Part shown: in pieces, positions 44,381 to 54,355 of the stretch
How the letters are laid out: each line of letters begins with the position of its first letter
How positions within the stretch are numbered: the first letter of the stretch is position 1
Source: Methanospirillum stamsii
GTDB taxonomy: Archaea > Halobacteriota > Methanomicrobia > Methanomicrobiales > Methanospirillaceae
Direction of reading: 5' to 3'
NCBI RefSeq assembly: GCF_046244385.1
Contig: NZ_CP176366.1
Span: forward strand, 1,488,001-1,552,000
Length of the DNA stretch: 64,000 nucleotides
Translations under genes and position numbers: made by a program
Notes under the pieces: generated by a model
The model's input: only the letters and a program-made list of their open reading frames with translations
The model's database searches: none
Told to the model about the DNA's origin: nothing

Positions 44381-45313
44381 TTAAAAATTACAATACCATT
44401 CAATAGTCCGCTTTAATCCTTCTGAAAAATCAACTTCTGCATGAAAACCAAAATACTTTTGAGCTTTACTTACATCCAGGCATCTTCTTGGTTGGCCATC
44501 TGGTTTTGAAACATCATACCTGATCTCCCCTTTATATCCAACAACTTCCTTAATTATTTCAACAAGTTGCTTTATCTGTATTTCGTTTCCAGCCCCTAAA
44601 TTAACAGATTCATTGCCATTATATTTTTCCGTCGCAAGAACAATTCCTCTCGCAGCATCTTCAACATACAAAAACTCACGTGACGCCGAACCCGTCCCCC
44701 ATACTTCTACATAGGGCTCATCATTTTTCTTAGCTTCAACAAATTTTTTGATCAATGCGGGGATTACATGGGAACTTTCCGGATCAAAATTGTCTTCAGG
44801 TCCGTAGAGGTTTACAGGTAGAAGATAAATCGCGTTAAACCCATATTGCTGTCTATATGCCTGTGCCTGCACCAATAGCATCTTTTTCGCTAATCCATAA
44901 GGGGCATTTGTTTCTTCCGGATATCCATTCCATAATTCTTCTTCTCTGAATGGAACCGGTGTAAATTTTGGATATGCACAAACAGTTCCCACTGCAACAA
45001 ATTTTGATACTCCTGCAATGCGGGCTGCCTCCATTAATTGGATACCCATTATCGCATTATCATAAAACAAATCCCCGGGATGTTTCTGGTTATATCCAAT
45101 TCCCCCAACTTTCGCGGCAAGATGAATTATTATGTCAATTCCCTTAACAACCTTTATACAATTTAAATTATCCCTTAAATCACAATCTTTACTTCGTGGA
45201 ATAACAATATTCGATGGAACAGCTCCCCTCTGAATCATCTGTTGTATCACATTTTTTCCAAGAAATCCAGCTCCTCCTGTAACAAGTATTTTTTTATTTT
45301 CCCAGTAATTCAT
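44381..45313 (-). CDS. fcl: GDP-L-fucose synthase-like epimerase/reductase
   Basis: 310 residues. 'ILVTGGAGFLGKNVIQQM' (about 9-26), 'AAKVGGIGYNQ' (an fcl hallmark, about 67-77), 'NAPYGLAKKMLLVQ' with catalytic Tyr/Lys, and 'GSASREFLYVEDAARGI'. It epimerises and reduces the 4-keto product of gmd. With gmd 20 kb away it could make GDP-L-fucose, or a 6-deoxyheptose if the heptose route feeds gmd. Confidence 0.9.
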   Translation of the reverse strand: MNYWENKKILVTGGAGFLGKNVIQQMIQRGAVPSNIVIPRSKDCDLRDNLNCIKVVKGIDIIIHLAAKVGGIGYNQKHPGDLFYDNAIMGIQLMEAARIAGVSKFVAVGTVCAYPKFTPVPFREEELWNGYPEETNAPYGLAKKMLLVQAQAYRQQYGFNAIYLLPVNLYGPEDNFDPESSHVIPALIKKFVEAKKNDEPYVEVWGTGSASREFLYVEDAARGIVLATEKYNGNESVNLGAGNEIQIKQLVEIIKEVVGYKGEIRYDVSKPDGQPRRCLDVSKAQKYFGFHAEVDFSEGLKRTIEWYCNF

Positions 45314-45417
45314 TTATTCACCTAACCAATATTGAATTATTAAAAGGCTAATACCATGAACATTGCCAATTCTCTATAAAGAATTATTTTTCTCCTTATT
45401 ACATGTTTCCTGATTCA

Positions 45418-47397
45418 TTAAAAAATAAGATGTTTCAAATATTTGGCTTTTTGATTTAAAATAATTTTTTTAAAAAATTCCTGTACGTACTTAAGATTTT
45501 TCTTATTAATAAATAAAAATTCAAAAAAGACCGATGGATAAAACCAAATATTATGTTTTCCATTCAATTTAAAATCAATTAATCCATAAACCCAGTTTAT
45601 TGGAACATACCCATAATTCCTATATACTGTATCTATCGCCTCCTCCTGCACTTTCCGTTTCTGAGAGAGCGTTTTATTTTGAATGTATAAACGAGAATGA
45701 GCGATTACATATGGGATATAGAGGAATCTATGCATGTTTCCCAATCTCATCCATAAATCATAATCCATACAAAATTGTAGGTTCTTATCTAAACATCCTA
45801 CCTCTATTAATGCATCTTTTCGGATAAAAGCAGATGGTTGGCAAATATAACAATACTCTGCTAACCTTTCATAATTAAATATCTCGGTGGGATATCTTTC
45901 AATAAAATCTCCGATATCTGAAATATGGGATGCTTCACCATATACCACATCAATATCTGGATTTTTTATTAACGCTGAAACAGCATTCCGAATAGCATGT
46001 GGAGCATATATGTCATCCGAATTGAGCCACCCGATAATATCTCCTTTTGCCATTAAGATCCCTTTATTAACAGCGTCTGCCTGTCCTTCATCTTTTTCAG
46101 ATATCCAGGTAAACTGATTTGTATAGGACTGTAAAATGGAAACGGTTTCATCCGTTGAACCTCCATCAATTATTATATATTCAATATTTGGATAACTCTG
46201 TGAGAGTATGCTTTCAATGGTCTCCTTAATAAATCTCCCTTGGTTAAATGAAGGAGTGATTATTGAAACCAAAGGAAGTTTCTGGTTTTTTTCACTATTC
46301 TTTATTGTTTCAGAGAAAGCGTCTAATGTCCTTTCTGATGTAGAACTCCAGGAGAATTTTAATGACTGAATTTTTCCCTTTTCAATGAGCTCATCCCGAA
46401 TATCAGGATTATGAATTACCAAACTTATTTTTTCTGCAATATCCTCTGGGTTTTCAGGATTAAACAAAAGTGCAGCTTCTCCCACAATTTCAGGAATACT
46501 CGTCCTATTAGAACAGACTATAGGGCAGTTACATCTCATCGCTTCAATTAATGGAATCCCAAATCCTTCAAATAAAGATGGAAAGACAAGAATATCTGCA
46601 CGAATGAATATTTTTTGCAAATCCCTTTGATCAATATAGCCAATTATATGAATATACCGGGATAATTTCTCCTTTCGGATTAATCGGATAATTTCTGGAT
46701 CCATCTTTTTTTTCTGCCCGGTTAAAACCAGATGGACCTTTATTCTATATTTAGTATGAAGGATTGAAAGAGCCTGAATCAGGACATAATGATTTTTATG
46801 TTTCCAAAAGTTAGCAGGATAAAAAATATACTGAAATGGTAATTTATACTTTCTTAAAATACTTTTACTCTTTTGATAGGTATCTGATTGAAATGTTGTA
46901 CTTGCATCCAGGTGGATTACTTCAACTTTCTCTTGTTGAACATCATATGATGAAACAATGGTCTTTTTCGAGTATTCTGATAGCGTGAGAATTTTATTTG
47001 CATTTTTTACTGAAAATTCAAAACTTTTTTCTCTTAGATCCAGGGCCTCTTTAGAGAAAAATTCAGGGTAGAATTTATGTTGCATATCAGGAATCGTGAC
47101 CACAGATGGGATCAAAATATTTGTTGGTTCTAAATTAAGTAAGGGACAGAATAAAAGATCAAGATCGTGGTCATGTACCTCTTGAAGAAATTCGATACCT
47201 CTGTTTTTTTTCTCAATCAGAATTTTTGTAATTTTATGAGGTAACTCCGGAAAAGTTACATAATTTTGTTTATTTAAGAATAAATAAAACTCTACATCGT
47301 CTCTTGAACTAGAATATTGAATGAGATTTCGAATATATTGTTCCATGCCCCCAATATGCCCGGGTATTAAATCCAAAAGATTGACTCCGATTCTCAT
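45418..47397 (-). CDS. Two-domain glycosyltransferase (family 4 plus family 2)
   Basis: 659 residues. The first about 370 are a GT-B family 4 enzyme ('FPSLFEGFGIPLIEAMRCNC' at about 274-293, the E-x7-E motif). Residues about 378-600 are a family 2 GT-A domain ('SIITPSFNQGRFIKETIESI', then 'GWLNSDDIYAPHAIR' with DD). The second domain is very like the separate protein at 48532-49398. One chain thus carries two transferases that may add successive sugars. Confidence 0.87.
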   Translation of the reverse strand: MRIGVNLLDLIPGHIGGMEQYIRNLIQYSSSRDDVEFYLFLNKQNYVTFPELPHKITKILIEKKNRGIEFLQEVHDHDLDLLFCPLLNLEPTNILIPSVVTIPDMQHKFYPEFFSKEALDLREKSFEFSVKNANKILTLSEYSKKTIVSSYDVQQEKVEVIHLDASTTFQSDTYQKSKSILRKYKLPFQYIFYPANFWKHKNHYVLIQALSILHTKYRIKVHLVLTGQKKKMDPEIIRLIRKEKLSRYIHIIGYIDQRDLQKIFIRADILVFPSLFEGFGIPLIEAMRCNCPIVCSNRTSIPEIVGEAALLFNPENPEDIAEKISLVIHNPDIRDELIEKGKIQSLKFSWSSTSERTLDAFSETIKNSEKNQKLPLVSIITPSFNQGRFIKETIESILSQSYPNIEYIIIDGGSTDETVSILQSYTNQFTWISEKDEGQADAVNKGILMAKGDIIGWLNSDDIYAPHAIRNAVSALIKNPDIDVVYGEASHISDIGDFIERYPTEIFNYERLAEYCYICQPSAFIRKDALIEVGCLDKNLQFCMDYDLWMRLGNMHRFLYIPYVIAHSRLYIQNKTLSQKRKVQEEAIDTVYRNYGYVPINWVYGLIDFKLNGKHNIWFYPSVFFEFLFINKKNLKYVQEFFKKIILNQKAKYLKHLIF

Positions 47398-47425
47398 AAT
47401 AATATCCTCAAATTTGTACTTATTC

Positions 47426-48421
47426 TCATAAACTTTGATTATTTTTCAAAAAAATATCAGAAATTAAATATATTGAATTATTAATTACGTTTACTACCGG
47501 CATATCACTAATAACCTGTAATCTCTTTTCACCAGAAATATGTGAGAGATTACCTTCTTCATCTCTTGATTCCCGATATAAACTCATCACATACCCTTCT
47601 TTTGCTGAAAGAGAGGGAAGTCCGGACGAGAGATCTTTTCGGACAAAAAATGCATTATTCCCTGCACTGTTCGATCCTACAAAAACGTATCCCTTTTGTT
47701 CTGCTAATCTGCATAAAGCAGGAAGAGAAGCACCATAATAAAGATTAGAATAATGGGCCTGTGTCCTCTGGAAATTTTGATTATAGGGAATTGAAATAGC
47801 CTTTTCTGCCCCAAATATACTATTGTATTCACAAATTACAATCCTTGGAGATATCACAGAAATTGCTTCCCAGACCCAGTAATCATTTCCATCAATATCA
47901 ATACTTAAAAGTCCAATATCCCCAACAATTCCCTCACCTTCTAATAATGAATTAATATTATCCCGGTGTACAAAGCTTGCTATTGCCTGCAATTGGTATT
48001 TCCAATAAATCTCACTTGATTTAATATCTTTTATATTTTTTTCAGATGAATCGATTACAAGGCCTTTCCAATTGTTGGCAATTAATAAAAATCTGGTATT
48101 TGATTCACGATAATTTTCTACTCCAAACTCTACAAAAACCTGGTTTTTAATTGGAACCCTTTGTATCAGCCATTGAATTATCCCATCTTCACCCCATTGG
48201 GAAAAAACTTTCATTTCCGTTTTATGGATATCATTGATTGAATCATAAATTAAATTCTGGATAATAGATTGTGCAATAAGAATCTTCAATTCACTATTTA
48301 ATCGTGATAAATTTAATTCAATTTCGAATATCCGGGAAAGAGTTTGATCACATCTTTGTGAGCAATTAGAAAATTTTTGTTCTCGTCTATGAATTATTCT
48401 ATTAATGGTATTTGGATTCAA
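47426..48421 (-). CDS. Probable SAM-dependent methyltransferase of the glycan island
   Basis: 331 residues. The central domain has 'FVEFGVENYRESNTRFLL' (about 93-110; in place of a classical glycine-rich motif), 'KGLVIDSSEKNIKDI' and 'GLLSIDIDGNDYWVWEAI' (about 163-180), which resemble the FkbM-like fold. An N-terminal helical stretch of about 70 residues is a possible coiled coil. It lies between two glycosyltransferase genes, so glycan methylation is plausible. Confidence 0.6.
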   Translation of the reverse strand: MNPNTINRIIHRREQKFSNCSQRCDQTLSRIFEIELNLSRLNSELKILIAQSIIQNLIYDSINDIHKTEMKVFSQWGEDGIIQWLIQRVPIKNQVFVEFGVENYRESNTRFLLIANNWKGLVIDSSEKNIKDIKSSEIYWKYQLQAIASFVHRDNINSLLEGEGIVGDIGLLSIDIDGNDYWVWEAISVISPRIVICEYNSIFGAEKAISIPYNQNFQRTQAHYSNLYYGASLPALCRLAEQKGYVFVGSNSAGNNAFFVRKDLSSGLPSLSAKEGYVMSLYRESRDEEGNLSHISGEKRLQVISDMPVVNVINNSIYLISDIFLKNNQSL

Positions 48422-48531
48422 ATTTTTAATGAAATTATCAATGATTTTTTTTATTGAAATAATATCAAATCACCTTTTAATTTTTATTGAGATTCAATAA
48501 ATTATCAGATTCATATTTGGGTAAATTATTG

Positions 48532-49398
48532 TTAATATTCATCTTTAAACCTTTTTGCACTTTCAGATTCCTTCCAAAAGGGGATTGGAGAAAAAACAAG
48601 ATGGGAGATGAAAAAGGTAATTAATCTTGCAATTTGATGAACAATTAAATAGTTTTTCGTAATGGTGAGGAGTGTTGCACACCCATAGAGAAAATATCCC
48701 GGGGGATATCGATAATTTCCATATTTTCGCATTACTTTTACGATTTCCTTAAACCTTTTTATTCCCCCAGTACTAGTTTTGGTTTCATCATACTCGCGAG
48801 AACATGCTAAATAATCATTGATATACCCAACTGGGTAGCATTTTGAAAGTTTTATCCAAAGATCCCAATCCATACACCAATGCAAATTAGTGTCAAGTTT
48901 GCCAACCCTAAAAAATGCTTCCTTCTTAAAAAAAGTTGTTGGCTGCATGATATAATCAGATTTATGGACCAATGTCCATTCATCAAATTCTTGTGTACAA
49001 GGAAATCTTCCATGATTATTTCCATTTTCATCAATGAGGTATCCTTCACCATAGACTAACCCATAATCCGGATAGACCGTGAAAAAATCGACGGCTTTTT
49101 GAATTGCGTCTTCTAAATATATATCATCAGAATTAAGCCATGCAATTATTTCCCCATTCGCCATCGAGAACCCTTTGTTAATGGCGTCAGACTGACCATT
49201 ATCTTTTTCAGAAATCCACTTGATTTTACTCTCGTATTCTTTTATTATTTCTAGCGTATTATCTGAAGAACCACCATCGATGATGATGTATTCAATATTT
49301 GGGTATTTTTGATTTAAAACACTCTCAATAGTTTGACGGATAAATCTTCCCTGGTTATACGAGGGAGTAATGATTGATACAAGTGGCAAAGAATGCAT
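48532..49398 (-). CDS. Family 2 glycosyltransferase
   Basis: 288 residues. 'LVSIITPSYNQGRFIRQTIE' at the start, 'IIIDGGSSDNTLEII', and 'WLNSDDIYLEDAI' with the metal-binding DD. The C-terminal portion has one or two hydrophobic stretches ('IARLITFFISHLVF'). Close relative of the second domain of the 659-residue enzyme two genes away; one of them probably arose by copying the other. Confidence 0.88.
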   Translation of the reverse strand: MHSLPLVSIITPSYNQGRFIRQTIESVLNQKYPNIEYIIIDGGSSDNTLEIIKEYESKIKWISEKDNGQSDAINKGFSMANGEIIAWLNSDDIYLEDAIQKAVDFFTVYPDYGLVYGEGYLIDENGNNHGRFPCTQEFDEWTLVHKSDYIMQPTTFFKKEAFFRVGKLDTNLHWCMDWDLWIKLSKCYPVGYINDYLACSREYDETKTSTGGIKRFKEIVKVMRKYGNYRYPPGYFLYGCATLLTITKNYLIVHQIARLITFFISHLVFSPIPFWKESESAKRFKDEY

Positions 49399-49501
49399 AA
49401 AGTAACCTATTTCTCATTAATTAGTTCACTAATGGTTTAATAATGAGTACCAATAATAATATAGATGATCAAAAACACTCAATAAGGAATTTTATTAAAA
49501 T

Positions 49502-50851
49502 ATGAAAATTACTAATATTTTTAGAAATAAATCCCAAAATAGTGAGATAGCCAGACTATCAAGAAAAATTAACAAAAGAACGTACTTTGATAAAAAAGTT
49601 AGAATTGGTACATTCCCAAATTATCTCTTAATTGAACCCACAAATTTTTGTAACCTTACCTGTCCAATGTGCCCACGCAACCTGATGACCCGGAAGGTTG
49701 GATACATGGAATTCTCTCTTTTCCAAAAAATTATTGACGAAATTGGAGGGAAAGTTGATTTCATATACCTTCACTTTTTTGGGGAATCATTATTCCATCC
49801 AAAAATTGAGGATTTTATCAATTATGCTGGAAAAAAAGGGACAACCCTGTCTTTATCAACAAATGCTACGATTTTAAATGAAAAAAACCGTGAAAAAATT
49901 TTCAACAGTAATTTAGACCATTTAATTATTTCCCTGGATTCTCTCCAAAAAGAAACGTATGAGAAAATACGGACAGGGGGAGATTTTCAGAAAACTCAGG
50001 AGAATCTTAAGGCCTTTCTTGATGAATATCAGGATCACAAACCAGACCTCAATATTACTATTCAAGCTATATGCCTGGATGAAAATAAACCTGAACTTGA
50101 ATCTTTCGTCAGATGTTTTCAAAATATTGATGGAGTGCATGTAACTCTGAAAAATTACCATTCTTTTGCAAACCAAATGGCACCAGGCCCAAAAGGCACT
50201 CCTATGAATAGCCACCTTTGTATTGAACCATGGCGCGGGATGGTAATTACCTGGGACGGACGTGTTGTGCCTTGTTGTAATGATTACGATTGTAAATGTG
50301 TATTGGGAAATGCAAATGATTCGACTATTCAGGACATCTGGAACTCTCCAGAATATCAACACTTTCGATCGTTACATACATCCAATCAAAAAGATACTAT
50401 CCCATTATGTAAACATTGTGACCCCCCTTATGAAAGTCTGAATATACGTGATATATTTTCCAGATTTAACCCATCATTTTTTGAAATGAACTGTTATTTT
50501 AATCGGGGTATTTATTCTGGTGAGATATCAGATGAGAAAAAGTTTTTTTGGACTGAAAAAAAATTTGAAATACTTGTTCAGGATAGAAGCAGAGATGTGA
50601 CTTTCTTTCTCAGGAATAATTCACCATTCTCTGATGGAATCAATGCAGACATATATTTATTTGATAAAATGGTAAAAGCGGTCAAAATTATTAAAAGGAC
50701 GAAGGTTTTTTTGGAGACACCACCGGATAAAAAGGGTAGACTGCTTAAATATCGGTTTGTCCTTGATAAAACCTGGTGCCCGAAGGATTTTAATGAAAAT
50801 AGTGAGGATACAAGAGAATTAGGCATAATAATTGAGGATATAGTTAATTAA
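49502..50851 (+). CDS. Radical SAM protein with SPASM domain
   Basis: 449 residues. The radical-SAM cluster motif is CNLTCPMC (about 56-63, CxxxCxxC). A SPASM-type C-terminal cysteine set is present: 'GRVVPCCNDYDCKC' (about 256-269) and 'IPLCKHCDPPYE' (about 299-310). A further about 120-residue tail is strand-rich and unassigned. Such proteins modify peptides or, in glycan clusters, sugars; the substrate here is unknown. It ends the island. Confidence 0.82.
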   Translation: MKITNIFRNKSQNSEIARLSRKINKRTYFDKKVRIGTFPNYLLIEPTNFCNLTCPMCPRNLMTRKVGYMEFSLFQKIIDEIGGKVDFIYLHFFGESLFHPKIEDFINYAGKKGTTLSLSTNATILNEKNREKIFNSNLDHLIISLDSLQKETYEKIRTGGDFQKTQENLKAFLDEYQDHKPDLNITIQAICLDENKPELESFVRCFQNIDGVHVTLKNYHSFANQMAPGPKGTPMNSHLCIEPWRGMVITWDGRVVPCCNDYDCKCVLGNANDSTIQDIWNSPEYQHFRSLHTSNQKDTIPLCKHCDPPYESLNIRDIFSRFNPSFFEMNCYFNRGIYSGEISDEKKFFWTEKKFEILVQDRSRDVTFFLRNNSPFSDGINADIYLFDKMVKAVKIIKRTKVFLETPPDKKGRLLKYRFVLDKTWCPKDFNENSEDTRELGIIIEDIVN

Positions 50852-51280
50852 GATCCGGGAGAGTTTATATTAAACCGCACTACACACGCAGTGATAAAAA
50901 TGCCAGATCGATTGACGAATTATTAATTTTTCAAAAGGTTTTCAATTTTTCTGTAATAGATATTCTCAAAAATAAGACGGGATTTTCAACCTTTATTCTC
51001 CGTTTCACAAAAGGAACCTGATTTCTCAAATGTGTTTCCTTCCTGTGAAATTTTTAAGATGACCTATATAGACGTTTATGGTCGATCAGCGAAAATAGAA
51101 ACCTTTTGGTAAAACTGAATACTCTGCCCATTTTTAACAAATGTTCAACTGATCGTTCGTACCACTCAGTTAGATCGTCCTCACTGTTCAAGATCAAACG
51201 GTCAGACTGTTCAATCGGGCCGTTATTTACACTAGACTTATACCACTCCAGTTCGGAGTATAGACAACCCGAACCGATAC
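50852..51280. other. Intergenic stretch before the nuclease repeats
   Basis: About 430 bases with no supported gene. A 129-codon frame from 51106 overlaps the nuclease gene in another frame and is not called. Confidence 0.45.
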
Positions 51281-51341
51281 GATGTATGAATCATAGATTT
51301 CACAAATTTTTTACCCAATTCCATCACACAGGTCAGGGCTC

Positions 51342-52199
51342 ATGGCAGGAATTATTACCAGTCATTCACAGTACCTTTTGTTTCCACAAAATGACTTTGT
51401 CTTCAAGGTGCTCTTTGGGTCTGAAGACTCGAAACATCTGCTTTCATCCCTGCTTGATTCGATCACAGGCGAACAGAAATCAGGCATCACTTTGAAAAAC
51501 CCATTTCTTCTGCGAAATTATCCGGATGAAAAAGAAGGTGTTCTGGATATCAGACTGACCACGGGGAACGGGGAGCAGGTCTTTATTGAAATGCAGGCAG
51601 AACGACACAGAGCCATTCATAAAAGGATGCTTTTTTACTGGGCCAGGGCCTATGGAGCTCAGCTCATAAAGGGGAAGGATTATGATTCATTGAAACGGAC
51701 TACCGGTATCTGTATTCTTGGTCATTCCTGGTTTAAAGATACTAAACCGGTATCCTGTTTTCATGCGTTGGAAAAGAGCAGGTATGAACCGATCTGTATC
51801 GATTTTGAACTTATGTTTATACAGGTGGGAAACTCTAATAGTAAGCAGGGCATTACTTATAATAACGACCCTTGGGCATGGAGAACATTTTTAGGAGCAG
51901 AAACTGAAGAGGAGATGATCATGGCAGCAGAAGCAAGTGAAGCGGTACATGAAGCGTACAATAAACTGAAGGTAATCAGCCAGGATCCTATTATAAGGGC
52001 GTATAGCGAAGCACGGGAGTTGTGGCTCATCGATCAGACGATAAGGGAGAATGAGGCAAGAAGAGAGGGCAGAGAAGAGGGGAAAGAGGAAGCAATTCGC
52101 GAGATGGTTATCAACATGAATAAATCAGGAATCCCCATCGAATCAATTGCCGCAATAGCTAATCTTTCACTTGAAGAAATCAGAAAAATAGTTAAATGA
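51342..52199 (+). CDS. Rpn-family PD-(D/E)XK nuclease, copy 1
   Basis: 285 residues. 'FPQNDFVFKVLFGSEDSKHL' opens the family's N-terminus. The nuclease core has Asp in 'GVLDIRLTTG' and 'VFIEMQAE' (E-x-Q in place of E-x-K, usual for this group). The C-terminus holds short charged repeats (EGREEGKEE) and a small helix-turn-helix-like end ('IESIAAIANLSLEEIRKIV'). Rpn proteins of E. coli promote recA-independent recombination and act as toxins or phage-defence factors. Confidence 0.88.
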   Translation: MAGIITSHSQYLLFPQNDFVFKVLFGSEDSKHLLSSLLDSITGEQKSGITLKNPFLLRNYPDEKEGVLDIRLTTGNGEQVFIEMQAERHRAIHKRMLFYWARAYGAQLIKGKDYDSLKRTTGICILGHSWFKDTKPVSCFHALEKSRYEPICIDFELMFIQVGNSNSKQGITYNNDPWAWRTFLGAETEEEMIMAAEASEAVHEAYNKLKVISQDPIIRAYSEARELWLIDQTIRENEARREGREEGKEEAIREMVINMNKSGIPIESIAAIANLSLEEIRKIVK

Positions 52200-52401
52200 A
52201 TAATCGGATTGTAACCCTAATTCCCATCGATTTCATATCTTGATCCGAGAATTTTATTCCATTAATACAGGCATTCGATTTTTGTTTTTAAATGTCTCTA
52301 TCAGAATCATGGAAAGATGCATAAAAAGCCTGACCAATCCGATGTATGAATCATAGATTTCACAAATTTTTTACCCAATTCCATCACACAGGTCAGGGCT
52401 C

Positions 52402-53271
52402 ATGGCAGGAATTATTACCAGTCATTCACAGTACCTCTTGTTTCCACAAAATGACTTTGTCTTCAAGGTGCTCTTTGGGTCTGAAGAGTCGAAACATCTG
52501 CTTTCATCCCTACTTGGTTCGATCACAGGCGAACAGAAATCAGGCATCACTTTGAAAAACCCATTTCTTCTGCGAAATTATCCGGATGAAAAAGAAGGAG
52601 TTCTGGATATCAGACTGACCACGGGGAACGGGGAGCAGGTCTTTATTGAAATGCAGGCAGAACGACACAGAGCCATTCATAAAAGGATGCTTTTTTACTG
52701 GGCCAGGGCCTATGGAGCTCAGCTCATAAAGGGGAAGGATTATGATTCATTGAAACGGACTACCGGTATCTGTATTCTTGGTCATCCCTGGTTTAAAGAT
52801 ACTGAACCGGTATGCTGCTTTCATGCGTTGGAAAAGAGCAGGTATGAACCGATCTGTATCGATTTTGAACTTATGTTTATGCAGGTGGGAAACTCTAATA
52901 GTAAGCAGGGCATTACTTATAATAACGAACTCAGGGCATGGAGAACATTTTTAGGAGCAGAAACTGAAGAGGAGATGATCATGGCAGCAGAAGCAAGTGA
53001 AGCGGTACATGAAGCATACAATAAACTGAAAGTAATCAGCCAGGATCCTGAAATAAGGGCGTATAGCGAAGCACGGGAGTTGTGGCTCATCGATCAGACG
53101 ATAAGGGAGAATGAGGCAAGAAGAGAGGGGAGAGAAGAAGGCAGAGAAGAGGGGAAAGAAGAAGCAATTCGCGAGATGATTATCAACATGAATAAATCTG
53201 GAATGCCCATTGAATCAATTGCCGCAATTGCCAATCTTTCACCTGAAGAAATCAGAAAAATAGTTAAATGA
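52402..53271 (+). CDS. Rpn-family PD-(D/E)XK nuclease, copy 2
   Basis: 289 residues, near-identical to copy 1. It differs by scattered substitutions (ELRAW for DPWAW, TEPVCC for TKPVSC) and one extra GREE tetrapeptide in the charged repeat. The core motifs are unchanged. Differences cluster at two or three short sites in the C-terminal half. Confidence 0.88.
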   Translation: MAGIITSHSQYLLFPQNDFVFKVLFGSEESKHLLSSLLGSITGEQKSGITLKNPFLLRNYPDEKEGVLDIRLTTGNGEQVFIEMQAERHRAIHKRMLFYWARAYGAQLIKGKDYDSLKRTTGICILGHPWFKDTEPVCCFHALEKSRYEPICIDFELMFMQVGNSNSKQGITYNNELRAWRTFLGAETEEEMIMAAEASEAVHEAYNKLKVISQDPEIRAYSEARELWLIDQTIRENEARREGREEGREEGKEEAIREMIINMNKSGMPIESIAAIANLSPEEIRKIVK

Positions 53272-53473
53272 ATAATCGGATTGTAACCCTAATTCCCATC
53301 GATTTCATATCTTGATCCGAGAATTTTATTCCATTAATACAGGCATTCGATTTTTGTTTTTAAATGTCTCTATCAGAATCATGGAAAGATGCATAAAAAG
53401 CCTGACCAATCCGATGTATGAATCATAGATTTCACAAATTTTTTACCCAATTCCATCACACAGGTCAGGGCTC

Positions 53474-54355
53474 ATGGCAGGAATTATTACCAGTCATTCA
53501 CAGTACCTCTTGTTTCCACAAAATGACTTTGTCTTCAAGGTGCTCTTTGGGTCTGAAGGGTCGAAACATCTGCTTTCATCCCTGCTTGGTTCGATCACAG
53601 GCGAACAGAAATCAGGCATCACTTTGAAAAACCCATTTCTTCTGCGAAATTATCCGGATGAAAAAGAAGGTGTTCTGGATATCAGACTGACCACGGGGAA
53701 CGGGGAGCAGGTCTTTATTGAAATGCAGGCAGAACGACACAGAGCCATTCATAAAAGGATGCTTTTTTACTGGGTCAGGGCCTATGGAGCCCAGCTCGTA
53801 AAGGGGAAGGATTATGATTCATTGAAACGGACTACTGGTATCTGTATTCTTGGTCATTCCTGGTTTAAAGATATTAAACCGGTATCCTGCTTTCATGCGT
53901 TGGAAAAGAGCAGGTATGAACCGATCTGTATCGATTTTGAACTTATGTTTATGCAGGTGGGAAACTCTAATAGTAAGCAGGGTATTACTTATAATAAAGA
54001 CCTCTGGGCATGGAGAACATTTTTAGGAGCAGAAACTGAAGAGGAGATGATCATGGCAGCAGAAGCAAGTGAAGCGGTACATGAAGCGTATAATAAACTG
54101 AAAGTAATCAGCCAGGATCCTGAAATAAGGGCGTATAGCGAAGCACGGGAGTTGTGGCTCATCGATCAGACGATAAGGGAGAATGAGGCAAGAAGAGAGG
54201 GGAGAGAAGAAGGCAGAGAGGAAGGCAAAGAAGAGGGGAAAGAAGAAGCAATTCGCGAGATGATTATCAACATGAATAAATCAGGAATCCCCATCGAATC
54301 AATTGCCGCAATTGCCAATCTTTCACCTGATGAAATCAGAAAAATAGTTAAATGA
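53474..54355 (+). CDS. Rpn-family PD-(D/E)XK nuclease, copy 3
   Basis: 293 residues, near-identical to copies 1 and 2, with one more tetrapeptide (GKEE) than copy 2. Core motifs are kept. The substitutions KDLWAW and DIKPVS again fall where copies 1 and 2 differ. Confidence 0.88.
   Translation: MAGIITSHSQYLLFPQNDFVFKVLFGSEGSKHLLSSLLGSITGEQKSGITLKNPFLLRNYPDEKEGVLDIRLTTGNGEQVFIEMQAERHRAIHKRMLFYWVRAYGAQLVKGKDYDSLKRTTGICILGHSWFKDIKPVSCFHALEKSRYEPICIDFELMFMQVGNSNSKQGITYNKDLWAWRTFLGAETEEEMIMAAEASEAVHEAYNKLKVISQDPEIRAYSEARELWLIDQTIRENEARREGREEGREEGKEEGKEEAIREMIINMNKSGIPIESIAAIANLSPDEIRKIVK

Noticed and set aside
52346..52555. 69-codon frames starting 56 bases upstream of each Rpn gene
   Set aside because: They are out of frame with the nuclease, end inside it and look like by-products of the conserved coding sequence.
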